NCBI RefSeq assembly: GCF_018137945.1
Contig: NZ_CP073089.1
Location: 1,426,001-1,490,000 of the forward strand
Length of the DNA stretch: 64,000 nt
Direction of reading: 5' to 3'
Source of the DNA: Brevibacterium sp. W7.2
GTDB lineage: Bacteria > Actinomycetota > Actinomycetes > Actinomycetales > Brevibacteriaceae
Part shown: positions 8,560 to 16,310 of the stretch, in pieces
Numbering within the stretch: position 1 is the stretch's first letter
How the letters are laid out: every line of letters starts with the position of its first letter
The notes under the pieces: model-generated
Databases searched by the model: none
What the model was told of the DNA's origin: nothing
The model's input: the letters and a program-made list of their open reading frames with translations, nothing else
Made by a program: the position numbers and the translations under genes

Positions 8560-10365
8560 TCACGTCGCGGGGACGAGGGGCTTCCCGGACGACCGGCGGG
8601 CGAGGACGACGAGCACGGCGAGACCGACGATGATCGCGCAGAGCACGACCGTGCCGGCGTTCGCGCCGAGGCCGTTGATGCCGATGAATGCGAGCGCACC
8701 GGCAGTGAGCGCATAGACGAGCATGGGGATCGAGGTGCGCCGGATGAGCTCGCCCTCGCGCCCGATGAGACCCACCGTCGCCGAGGCGGCCACGACGTTG
8801 TGGACGGCGACCATGTTCCCGGCCGCCCCGCCCACCGCTTGGGCGGCGACGACGGTCTCGGGGGAGGCTGCGCCGATCGCGACGCCGGTGGAGAACTGGA
8901 ACTGGGAGAACATGATGTTCGAGACCGTGTTCGACCCGGCGACGAACGCTCCGAGCGCCCCGATGAAGGGGGCGAGCAGCGGCCAGGCGTCGCCGACGGT
9001 GGAGGCGGCCGCCTCGGCGAGGGTGACCGGCATCGATTCCAACCCGGCGTTGTTGTAGTCCGGGCCTGAGTTGATGAACACCCGCACAAGGGGCAGGGAG
9101 CACAGGAGCGCGACGGCGGCGCCGGCGATCTGCGCGCCGGCGATCGACCACGACGACCCGATCTGCTCGCGCGTCATCCGGTGGATGAGGTAGGTCAGTC
9201 CGCACGCGAGGACGAAGATTGCGCCCGGAGACCAGAGGAGATCCATGTTCTGGCTGATCGGGGTGCCGAAGATGCCCTCGACCTTGATGACGGCCGGACC
9301 GTTGAGGAACTCCTTGACCGGCGGCACGTTGCGGGTGAAGAGGAGGAGGGCGACGACGATGAGGTAGGGCGCCCACGCCCGGGCCAGGGACATCTTCTTC
9401 GTCAGGTGCGCGGCCTCGTCGGCGGGGTCGACGGTGCCCATCCAGAACGCCGGCCACTGGCTGCGGGGCGCGAAGTCCCAGATCTTCTTCGGCATGAGGA
9501 AGCCCATCCGCGAGGTCGTCACGACGATCGCGAGACCGATGAGCCCGCCGAGGAGGGAGGGGAACTCGGGACCGAGGAAGATGGCGACGAGGAGGTAGGG
9601 CACGATCATCGCAAACGCCGAGTAGATCGCGAACGGGGCGACGGCGAGCCCGTCGGCGAAGCGGCGGCGCTCTCCGAAGAACCCCGTCATCAGGCAGGCG
9701 AGGAGGAGCGGGATGAGGATGCCGCAGACGGCGTGGATGAGGGCGACCTGGACAGCCGTGTGCGCGATGAAGCCGGACTGGTCGAGCCCGAGCTGGGCGG
9801 CGCGGGCGGCGACGTCGGGCGACATGCTCCCGTCCTCCTGGGCCAGCCCCGTGCCGATGCCGACGATCATCGGCGTGCCCACCGCCCCGAAGCTCACCGG
9901 CGTCGACTGGATGATGAGGCCGGCGAGGACGGCGGCGATCGCCGGGAATCCGAGGGCGAGCATGAGCGGGGCGACGACGGCGGCGGGGGTGCCGAAGCCG
10001 GCGGCGCCCTCGATGAACGAGCCGAAGAGCCACGCGACGATGATGACCTGCACGCGCCGGTCAGGCGAGATCGAGACGAAGCCGGCCCGGATCGTCTCGA
10101 TCGCTCCCGACCGGGTGATCGTCGCGAGGAGGAGCAGCGCCCCGAAGACGATCCACAGCAGGCCGATGGCCACGAGGAGGCCCTGGACGACGGAGGCGGC
10201 GATCGTCACCCACTCGATCTGCCATGCGAAGTTCGCGATGAGCGCGGCGGCGACGAGGCCGATCGGCATCGCGTACTTCGCCGGCCAGCGGAAGCCGATG
10301 AGGAGGATCCCCGCGAGCAGGATCGGGGTGAGGGCAAGGAGTGCGGCTACGGCCAGGTTGTCCAT
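8560..10365 (-). CDS. lldP: L-lactate permease family transporter
   Basis: A 601-aa polytopic inner-membrane protein with about a dozen hydrophobic helices over its whole length. It matches the lactate permease family, which imports L-lactate, D-lactate or glycolate with protons; the family segment [13 protein letters not shown] is at about residue 114. Start set at the ATG at 10365 because a membrane segment follows at once; an in-frame ATG 16 codons upstream would add a polar tail crossing the upstream palindromes. No lactate dehydrogenase or LldR gene is adjacent. Malate synthase, encoded nearby on the other strand, would support growth on the C2 substrate glycolate, so glycolate uptake is also plausible. 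Confidence 0.88.
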   Translation of the reverse strand: MDNLAVAALLALTPILLAGILLIGFRWPAKYAMPIGLVAAALIANFAWQIEWVTIAASVVQGLLVAIGLLWIVFGALLLLATITRSGAIETIRAGFVSISPDRRVQVIIVAWLFGSFIEGAAGFGTPAAVVAPLMLALGFPAIAAVLAGLIIQSTPVSFGAVGTPMIVGIGTGLAQEDGSMSPDVAARAAQLGLDQSGFIAHTAVQVALIHAVCGILIPLLLACLMTGFFGERRRFADGLAVAPFAIYSAFAMIVPYLLVAIFLGPEFPSLLGGLIGLAIVVTTSRMGFLMPKKIWDFAPRSQWPAFWMGTVDPADEAAHLTKKMSLARAWAPYLIVVALLLFTRNVPPVKEFLNGPAVIKVEGIFGTPISQNMDLLWSPGAIFVLACGLTYLIHRMTREQIGSSWSIAGAQIAGAAVALLCSLPLVRVFINSGPDYNNAGLESMPVTLAEAAASTVGDAWPLLAPFIGALGAFVAGSNTVSNIMFSQFQFSTGVAIGAASPETVVAAQAVGGAAGNMVAVHNVVAASATVGLIGREGELIRRTSIPMLVYALTAGALAFIGINGLGANAGTVVLCAIIVGLAVLVVLARRSSGKPLVPAT

Positions 10366-10380
10366 CGTCGTGTCCGATCC

Positions 10381-10445
10381 GTGGCGGCGCTGCCACTTCG
10401 AGGAGTGGCACACGTGCCACGCGGAGGAACGGTGACGCTGTCACC
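10381..10445. promoter_or_regulatory. Tandem operator-like palindromes upstream of lldP
   Basis: Two sites of the form GTGGC-N6-GCCAC lie at 10381-10396 and 10405-10420, with centres 24 bases apart. A third inverted repeat, GGTGACgctGTCACC, is at 10431-10445. They begin 16 bases upstream of the lldP start codon. Identical half-sites and spacing argue for a dimeric regulator binding twice. No regulator gene is adjacent, so the protein is unknown. Up to the DUF899 start at 10664 nothing else was recognised. Confidence 0.5.
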
Positions 10446-10663
10446 TGGAGGGACGGCAACGGTGCCACCGGTGCGGCCGCGGACGACCACGGCGTTGAGG
10501 TCATTGTCCTGTGCGGGACGGAGGTGGTCAAGGAACCACGCGGGGCGGGCCGCCGGGCTCTTGAGTCCCCGCGTGAGTGTCGATAGTGTCAGAGCAGTGG
10601 CGCTTGTCGGACAGCGGCGAACGCAGGCACGGCACCAGGCCGGGGACGAAGGAGTCGGTTGTC

Positions 10664-11479
10664 ATGACGTACATCAGCAGAGAGTCCGCTGACCAGGTCC
10701 CCGGACTGCCCGAGGTCGTCGACGCCGACACGTGGCGCAATGCCCGGGCGGAGATCCTCGACCGGGAGAAGGCCCACACCGCCGAGGCGGACGCCATCGC
10801 CGCCGCCCGCCGCACACTGCCGATGGTCGAGATCGACGGGGACGCCGAAGTCCACGGCGAGGACGGCCCGGTCGCCTTCCGCGACCTCTTCGACGGCCGC
10901 GACGAGCTCATCGTCTACAAGCACATGTGGTACGACGGGGCACCCCACCAGGGACAGTGCGAAGGCTGCACCGCGGTGGCATGGAGTCTGCGCGACTCGG
11001 TCTACCTCAACGCCCGCGGCGTCTCGTTCGCCGTCCTCACCTCCGGCGCCTGGTCCGAGGTGCGCCCGTTCGTCCACTTCATGGGCTATGAGCAGCCGTG
11101 GTATTCCGTGCGCGGTCTCGACGAGCCGCTCGGCGGGGACATGGGCTCCCTGCTCAGCTTCGTGCGCCGAGGCGACCGGGTGTTCCTCACCTATGCGACG
11201 ACCGGACGGGGTGTCGAACCGGTGACCGGGTTCCTCGGTCTGCTCGACATGACTCCGCTCGGCAGGCGCGAGGGCTGGGAGAAGGTGCCCGAGGGCTGGC
11301 CAGAGGTCCCCGACGCCGGATCGCCGGTGGGCGGGCGCGGCACCCCGGTCGGCTGGTACTGGCGCACCGACGACACGGGTGCCGCGACGTGGGGACCGAC
11401 GAGTCGACCGGTGCCCCAGTGGACCCGCCACGGGGCGGCGCCGGTGACCTCGCTCGGACGCAACGGCCACAACCACTGA
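10664..11479 (+). CDS. DUF899 family thioredoxin-like protein
   Basis: A 271-aa protein of the DUF899 family, whose members have a thioredoxin-like fold. The core is at about residues 70-190 (LIVYKHMWYDGAP, then a CEGC dithiol motif at about residue 107, and VSFAVLTSGAWSEVRPF). The CxxC pair could be redox active. The C-terminal 60 residues are tryptophan- and glycine-rich. Start set at the ATG at 10664 with GGAG 9 bases upstream; the open frame extends further but without homology. No substrate is known. It lies between the lactate permease and malate synthase genes but with separate spacing from each. Confidence 0.8.
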   Translation: MTYISRESADQVPGLPEVVDADTWRNARAEILDREKAHTAEADAIAAARRTLPMVEIDGDAEVHGEDGPVAFRDLFDGRDELIVYKHMWYDGAPHQGQCEGCTAVAWSLRDSVYLNARGVSFAVLTSGAWSEVRPFVHFMGYEQPWYSVRGLDEPLGGDMGSLLSFVRRGDRVFLTYATTGRGVEPVTGFLGLLDMTPLGRREGWEKVPEGWPEVPDAGSPVGGRGTPVGWYWRTDDTGAATWGPTSRPVPQWTRHGAAPVTSLGRNGHNH

Positions 11480-11569
11480 CGCGCGGACGCAGCGGTCGAC
11501 GCGGACGGGGGAGCCACCTCGGCGAGGTGAGTCGAGGAGCCGGGAACGGCGGTTTGACGAGATGTGTAT

Positions 11570-11690
11570 CACAACATATTCTTTCGGTGTGTGAACAAAC
11601 AATTTCACGATGTGAAAGTTTCGCCGGCCAAACCCCGCTGCCCGCGATACTCGACGCACCGGCCCCGGTGCGACAAAAAGGAGAACCACC
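11570..11690 (+). promoter_or_regulatory. Promoter/operator region of malate synthase
   Basis: This AT-richer stretch contrasts with its surroundings. It contains TGTGtatCACA near 11561-11571 and the inverted repeat TTTCACgatGTGAAA near 11602-11616, followed by the Shine-Dalgarno AAAAGGAGA just before the ATG. TGTG/CACA half-sites recall CRP/GlxR-type sites, which control glyoxylate-cycle genes in corynebacteria, but the spacing is not canonical. Assignment to GlxR is inference. Confidence 0.4.
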
Positions 11691-11691
11691 G

Positions 11692-13296
11692 ATGACTGCT
11701 CATATCGAGAACCTCGACATTCCCGCCGGGATGGAGATCACCGGCGAACTGCCGGACGGCGCGGAGAAGGTCCTCACTCCGGAAGCGCTCAAGCTCATCG
11801 TCGAGCTGCACCGGAAGTTCAACGGCGACCGGCTCGAGCGGCTCGAAGCTCGTCGGGTTCGCCAGCAGGAGATCGCCAATGGGGTCGATCTCGACTTCCT
11901 TCCCGAGACCAAGGAGATCCGCGAGGACGAGAGCTGGCAGGTCGCCCCGCCGGCGCCCGGGCTCGAGGACCGTCGCGTCGAGGTCACCGGTCCGACGTAC
12001 AAGAAGATGACGATCAACGCGCTCAACTCGGGCGCGAAGGTGTGGCTGGCCGACCAGGAGGACGCGAACACCCCGCAGTGGGATTCGGTCATCGGCGGTC
12101 AGATCAACCTCCTCGACGCCCTCAACCGCGAGATCGACTTCACCTCGCCCGAGGGCAAGGAGTACACGCTCGCCCCCGACGAGGAGCTGCCGACGATCGT
12201 CGTGCGCCCCCGCGGCTGGCACATGCCGGAGAAGCACATCCTCGTCGACGGTGAGGAGACCTCGGGATCGCTCGTCGACTTCGCGCTCTACTTCGCCACC
12301 GCCGGTCAGAAGCAGATCGAGAAGGGCAAGGGCCCGTACTTCTACCTCGCGAAGATGGAGTCCCACCTCGAGGCGCGGCTGTGGAACCAGGTCTTCGAGT
12401 ACGCCGAAGACGCCTTCGGCCTGGCCCGCGGCACGATCCGCGCGACGGTGCTCATCGAGACCTACCCCGCGGCGTTCGAGATGGAGGAGATCCTCTACGA
12501 GCTGCGCGAGCACTCGGCCGGGCTCAACGCCGGGCGCTGGGACTACATCTTCTCCGTCATCAAGAACTTCCGCTCCCGCGGCGCCGACTACCTGCTGCCC
12601 GACCGCTCGGACGTGACGATGACGGTGCCGTTCATGCGCGCCTACACCGAGCTGCTCGTGCGCACGTGCCACAAGCGCGGGGCCCACGCGATCGGCGGTA
12701 TGAGCGCGTTCGTGCCGGCGAAGGACCCGGCGGCCAACGAGGCGGCGTTCGCCAAGGTCCGCGAGGACAAGTCCCGTGAGGCCGGCAACGGATTCGACGG
12801 CTCGTGGGTCGCGCACCCGGGCATGGTGGCCCTGTGCAAGGAGGTCTTCACCGAGACCCTCGGCGACAAGCCCAACCAGATCGACAACAAGCGCGAGGAC
12901 GTCTCCGTCACGGCCGCCGAACTCCTCGACGTCAAGTCGACGCCGGGCGCCATCACCGAGGCGGGGCTGCGGACGAATATCAACGTCGGCATCCAGTACC
13001 TGCGGGCGTGGCTCGAGGGCAACGGCGCGGTCGCGATCCACGGGCTCATGGAGGACGCCGCGACCGCGGAGATCTCCCGCTCGCAGGTGTGGCAGTGGCT
13101 CGACGCCGGGGTCGAACTCGACACCGGTGAGACGGTGACCCGGGAGCTCGTCGAGAAGCTCGTCGCCGAGGAGGTCGCCGGCCTCCCCGGTGACCCCGCG
13201 GACTGGAAGGACGCCACCGACCTCTTCCTCTCCGTGGCCGTGGCGCCGGACTACGTCGACTTCCTCACCCTGCCTGCGTACGCGAAGATGGACTGA
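11692..13296 (+). CDS. aceB: Malate synthase A
   Basis: A 534-aa malate synthase, condensing glyoxylate with acetyl-CoA to malate in the glyoxylate bypass and in glycolate use. The family signature HSAGLNAGRWDYIFS is at about residue 274, and length fits the A isoform. A strong Shine-Dalgarno AAAAGGAGA sets the ATG at 11692; the open frame upstream runs antisense-free through the preceding gap but has no homology. Isocitrate lyase is not in the window. An unusually long zero-loop hairpin follows at 13475. Confidence 0.96.
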   Translation: MTAHIENLDIPAGMEITGELPDGAEKVLTPEALKLIVELHRKFNGDRLERLEARRVRQQEIANGVDLDFLPETKEIREDESWQVAPPAPGLEDRRVEVTGPTYKKMTINALNSGAKVWLADQEDANTPQWDSVIGGQINLLDALNREIDFTSPEGKEYTLAPDEELPTIVVRPRGWHMPEKHILVDGEETSGSLVDFALYFATAGQKQIEKGKGPYFYLAKMESHLEARLWNQVFEYAEDAFGLARGTIRATVLIETYPAAFEMEEILYELREHSAGLNAGRWDYIFSVIKNFRSRGADYLLPDRSDVTMTVPFMRAYTELLVRTCHKRGAHAIGGMSAFVPAKDPAANEAAFAKVREDKSREAGNGFDGSWVAHPGMVALCKEVFTETLGDKPNQIDNKREDVSVTAAELLDVKSTPGAITEAGLRTNINVGIQYLRAWLEGNGAVAIHGLMEDAATAEISRSQVWQWLDAGVELDTGETVTRELVEKLVAEEVAGLPGDPADWKDATDLFLSVAVAPDYVDFLTLPAYAKMD

Positions 13297-13344
13297 GCCC
13301 GGGGTCGGGTCGTGCGGCGCGGTCGACTCGGACGGGTCGTCCGC

Positions 13345-13449
13345 GCGGCCCTGTCGCCCCCGCCCGGTCTGGTTCGCGCGGCCCCGTCGGCCCCGCCCGG
13401 TCTGGTTCGCGCGGCCCTGTCGGCCCCGCCCGGTCTGGTTCGCGCGGCC
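13345..13449 (+). repeat. 33-bp tandem repeat, three copies
   Basis: Three head-to-tail copies of a 33-base unit (13345-13377, 13378-13410, 13411-13443) begin GCGGCCC and end TCTGGTTCGC, differing at two or three positions, and a fourth begins at 13444. A frame across it would read a repeat of RPRPVWFA, but there is no start, Shine-Dalgarno or homology, so it is taken as non-coding. Confidence 0.75.
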
Positions 13450-13474
13450 GTTCGGACGGCTCCGTTGCTTTGAC

Positions 13475-13528
13475 GCGGTGAACCGGCAAATACGCCCTCA
13501 GCTGAGGGCGTATTTGCCGTTTCACCGC
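13475..13528 (+). terminator. Zero-loop 27-bp inverted repeat after malate synthase
   Basis: The arms 13475-13501 and 13502-13528 pair over 27 bases with one mismatch and no loop, centred on CTCAGCTGAG. They begin GCGGTGAACCGGCAAATACGC. No T-run follows. A degraded relative is at 16161-16214, and the outer GCGGTGAAcCG motif also appears after rnj. It may end aceB transcription, but its recurrence suggests a repeat family. Confidence 0.55.
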
Positions 13529-13549
13529 GTCAGTGTTTCCCAGCCCGTT

Positions 13550-13868
13550 GTGTCACCGCGTAACTGTCGGTTCACTGCGTATGTGTCGCGCCAGGGCGTC
13601 GGCGGGTGGCGCGGCCGGGCCTGCGGCACTGTTCTGGGCTGGGTTGTTGGGCGTTGCGGCCGAATCGAGGTCGTTCTGGACAGGTTTCGGCGCGTTCTCT
13701 CTGCCCAGAACGTCCTGAAGTCGGTGCCCAGCCCGGTGGCACCCGGGGCGCTGAGAGTTCCGGACGCAGAGTGTTGATTTCGGACTCGATGATCGACACT
13801 CTGCGTCCGGAGGACAGCGCCGTGCCGCGTTCGAGGCGTCGGTTCGGCGCGTAGGTGTCGGTTCACTG
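13550..13868 (+). repeat. Third copy of the paired-hairpin interspersed repeat
   Basis: This is a diverged copy of the element seen twice at 7897-8520, in the same orientation. Hairpin A (13674-13710) has changes in both arms. Hairpin B (13760-13778/13792-13810) keeps 18 of 19 pairs. Together with the tandem copies it brackets lldP, the DUF899 gene and aceB as direct repeats about 5.5 kb apart. The rest of the gap to the MFS gene holds a copy of the iterated decamer at 13945-13954 and no gene. Confidence 0.75.
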
Positions 13869-13964
13869 CGTTGGAATAGTTCGCCGAGGTGAGGTGCCGG
13901 ACGGTGGTCCCTCGCCGAGACGGTCCCCGCAGACCGTGCAGGTTCGCCGAGGCGGCCCCACGTG

Positions 13965-15374
13965 TCACGACGCGGGGGTGGAGTTCGCGAGTGCGTCGAG
14001 TTCGCGGGGGAGGGTGCGCATCCCGGCCAGCGGCGAGATGAGCACGGGCAACGCGGAGAGCACGGCGAGGCCCGCAAAGATCCACAAGGTGGGTACGATG
14101 CCGATCGCGTGTGCGATGGTCCCGCCGAGGAACGCGCCGATCGGCATCGGTCCCCACACGAGGAAGCGGATCGAGGCGTTCATCCGCCCGAGCAGCGGTT
14201 TCGGGCACAGACGCTGGCGGAAGCTCACCTGCGCGACGTTGTAGACGACGACCATCCCCGAGAGGACGAGCCAGCCGAGGAGCAGGGTCGGCAGGGCCGG
14301 CAGCACTGAGGCGGCCGGCACGGTGAGGAAGCAGAGGCCGCCGATCACGGCCGAGACGGCGATCGACCGGCCCTCGCCGACGACCTTCTGCACCCACGAC
14401 GAGCTCAGTGCTCCGAGGATCCCGCCGACAGCCCCGATCGACATGACGAGCCCGAGCTGGAACTCATCGAGTTCGAGCGTGCGCAGCGCGTAGAGGACGA
14501 GGAGGCCGAAGACCGCGGAGGACGCGAGGTTCGTCAGGCCCGTGCAGGCGACGATGCGACGCAGCAGCGGGTGGCTGAGGACGAAGGCGAGGCCCTCGCG
14601 GATGTCGGCGATGAGCGTCGTGTCGGTGCCCGCGTCCGGCCGGTCCTCCTGGTGGCGGATCCGGCTGACGAAGAGGCTCGAGAGCGCCATGCACACACTC
14701 GTCACTCCGACCGTCAGGGGTCCGCCGATGAGCCCGACGAGACCGGATGCCGCGGATGGTCCGACGACGGACGCCGTCTGCTGGCTCGCCTGGAGCTTCC
14801 CGTTGCCGTCGCTGATCTGGTCGCCGGCGACGATCTCGGGCAGGTACGACTGGTTGGCGACGTCGAAGAAGACGGTGACGACGCCGACAAGGGCGGCGAT
14901 GATCCACAGCTGGCCGATCGAGAGCAGGTCGAGGGCCCATGCCAGGGGGATCGTCAGCAGGAGTCCGGCGCGCACGAGGTCGCCGGCCACGATGATGCGC
15001 TTCTTGCGCATCCGGTCGACCCAGGCGCCGGCAGGCAGGCTGATGAGGAGGAACGCCGCGGATTCGAGCGCGGCGAGGACCCCCATCTCGAAGGCGTTCG
15101 CGTGGAGCAGCTGGACGGCGATGAGGGGGAGGGCGAAGAGGACGAACTGGTTGCCGAAGACGGAGACCGTGTCGCCCATCCACAGCTGCCGGAAGTCATG
15201 GTGCCGCCACAGAGAGCGTGATGGGGCTCGGTCAGCCGTCGGTGACTGCTCCTCATGCGATGCGGTCGGCAGATGCGGTAGCGGCGGACTCGTCGGCACC
15301 GTGGGTGCACTCGGTGGGATGGGGCCGTCGGTCGCATGGTCCGGCCGGGATTCGGTGGGGTCGTGTGGGGTCAT
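13965..15374 (-). CDS. MFS family efflux transporter
   Basis: A 469-aa major facilitator with 12 predicted helices after a 55-residue proline- and threonine-rich cytoplasmic tail. The MFS loop motif appears as GAWVDRMRKKR at about residue 118. Overall it resembles the macrolide/enterobactin-exporter branch (MFS_3). The cargo is unknown. It is transcribed divergently from an ArsR-type regulator, and the shared intergenic region carries a perfect operator-like inverted repeat, so drug- or metabolite-induced export is likely. Confidence 0.85.
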   Translation of the reverse strand: MTPHDPTESRPDHATDGPIPPSAPTVPTSPPLPHLPTASHEEQSPTADRAPSRSLWRHHDFRQLWMGDTVSVFGNQFVLFALPLIAVQLLHANAFEMGVLAALESAAFLLISLPAGAWVDRMRKKRIIVAGDLVRAGLLLTIPLAWALDLLSIGQLWIIAALVGVVTVFFDVANQSYLPEIVAGDQISDGNGKLQASQQTASVVGPSAASGLVGLIGGPLTVGVTSVCMALSSLFVSRIRHQEDRPDAGTDTTLIADIREGLAFVLSHPLLRRIVACTGLTNLASSAVFGLLVLYALRTLELDEFQLGLVMSIGAVGGILGALSSSWVQKVVGEGRSIAVSAVIGGLCFLTVPAASVLPALPTLLLGWLVLSGMVVVYNVAQVSFRQRLCPKPLLGRMNASIRFLVWGPMPIGAFLGGTIAHAIGIVPTLWIFAGLAVLSALPVLISPLAGMRTLPRELDALANSTPAS

Positions 15375-15439
15375 CGGCTCTTCTTCGAGTCAGGGTGATG
15401 AGCAGTGATCGGCGATCGCCGAAGGGCCGGCGATCGGCA

Positions 15440-15514
15440 GTGATTGAGTTCTCTCAATCACCAGTGTGGCACCGGAGCGCTCATCCGGCAATACAGTCAT
15501 TGACTTCTGCCAAT
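15440..15514. promoter_or_regulatory. Paired operators between the MFS and ArsR-type genes
   Basis: Site 1 is a perfect inverted repeat, GTGATTGAG-TTCT-CTCAATCAC, at 15440-15461. Site 2, ATTGACTTCTGCCAAT at 15499-15514, keeps the TTGA-N-TTCT-N-CAA core. Site 2 overlaps a candidate -35 (TTGACT, 15500-15505) for the regulator gene; site 1 lies toward the exporter. This arrangement fits repression of both genes by the ArsR-type protein. Confidence 0.7.
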
Positions 15515-15534
15515 CGTTGGTTAGCGTGGAGGGC

Positions 15535-16167
15535 ATGAGTGCGGAGGCAGGAGGCGGCGACGCGGATCGACCGCCGCGTGACGCCGAGCGCGTGGCCCGA
15601 GCGATCGAGCGCCGCGACGCCACCGATGCCGAGGCGAAGGCGCTCGCCTCGAGCGTGCGCATCCGCATCCTGCGCCTGACCCTTTCCGAGGCGCTGACCA
15701 ACCGGGAGATCGCCGAGGCGGCGGGCCTCAATCCCGCGACCGCGCTCCATCATGTGCGGATGCTCGTTGACACCGGGTTCCTCGAGGCTCAGGAGGTGCG
15801 TCGCGGTCGGCGCGGAGCTCGCGAGATCCCCTACCTCGCGACGGGCAAGAGCTGGTATCTCGATCTCGGTGACGAAGTGGCGAATCCGATGATCGAGGCC
15901 TTCACCGCCGAGTTCGCCGCCGCGCCCTCCAGCGAACGGACGATGAGCAGGATGGCCGCGATGCTCACCGCCGAGGAGGTCGACGAGTTCCGGCAGCGCC
16001 TCGAGGACCTGCTCGAGGACTTCCGCTCACAGAACTCCGTCGATCGCGACGACGGTGCTGAGGTGCGCGAGTGGGCGGTCTTCGTCGCGATGCACCCGAG
16101 CGCGCGCCCCAGCGCTCCCGGCGACCGCCTCGGCGCCTCTGACGGCGAACAGCCGCCGACGCGGTGA
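15535..16167 (+). CDS. ArsR-type winged-helix transcriptional regulator
   Basis: A 210-aa regulator with a winged helix-turn-helix at about residues 35-110 (LTNREIAEAAGLNPATALHHVRML is its core, given here in part as NREIAEAAGLNPATALHH). No ArsR-type metal-cysteine motif is seen, so it probably responds to an organic ligand. The C-terminal half is charged and of unknown function. Start set at the ATG at 15535 with GGAGG just upstream; an in-frame start 23 codons earlier would run through the operator. It is divergent from the MFS exporter, its likely target. Confidence 0.82.
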   Translation: MSAEAGGGDADRPPRDAERVARAIERRDATDAEAKALASSVRIRILRLTLSEALTNREIAEAAGLNPATALHHVRMLVDTGFLEAQEVRRGRRGAREIPYLATGKSWYLDLGDEVANPMIEAFTAEFAAAPSSERTMSRMAAMLTAEEVDEFRQRLEDLLEDFRSQNSVDRDDGAEVREWAVFVAMHPSARPSAPGDRLGASDGEQPPTR

Positions 16168-16214
16168 ACCGACAAATACGCCCTTTCCTAAGGGCGTAAC
16201 TGCAGTGTCACCGC
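16161..16214 (+). terminator. Imperfect hairpin after the ArsR-type gene
   Basis: The core TACGCCCTT (16177-16185) pairs with AAGGGCGTA (16190-16198), and the outer GCGGTGA pairs with TCACCGC. The left arm, starting GCGGTGAACCGACAAATACG, is nearly the same as that at 13475, so this is a second member of the same palindrome family. It overlaps the last codon of the regulator and lacks a T-run. Confidence 0.5.
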
Positions 16215-16310
16215 GTCGGTGCTCGCGGTCGACCGGAGAGCGCCGCCAAGGCGCGCCGAAACCTGCGGATTTGCCGGGATCGCGCGCCGAATCACCTTAG
16301 GATATGGAGC

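Noticed and set aside
13345..13449. CRISPR-like array of 33-bp repeats
   Set aside because: The units are head to tail with no spacers and no cas genes are nearby.
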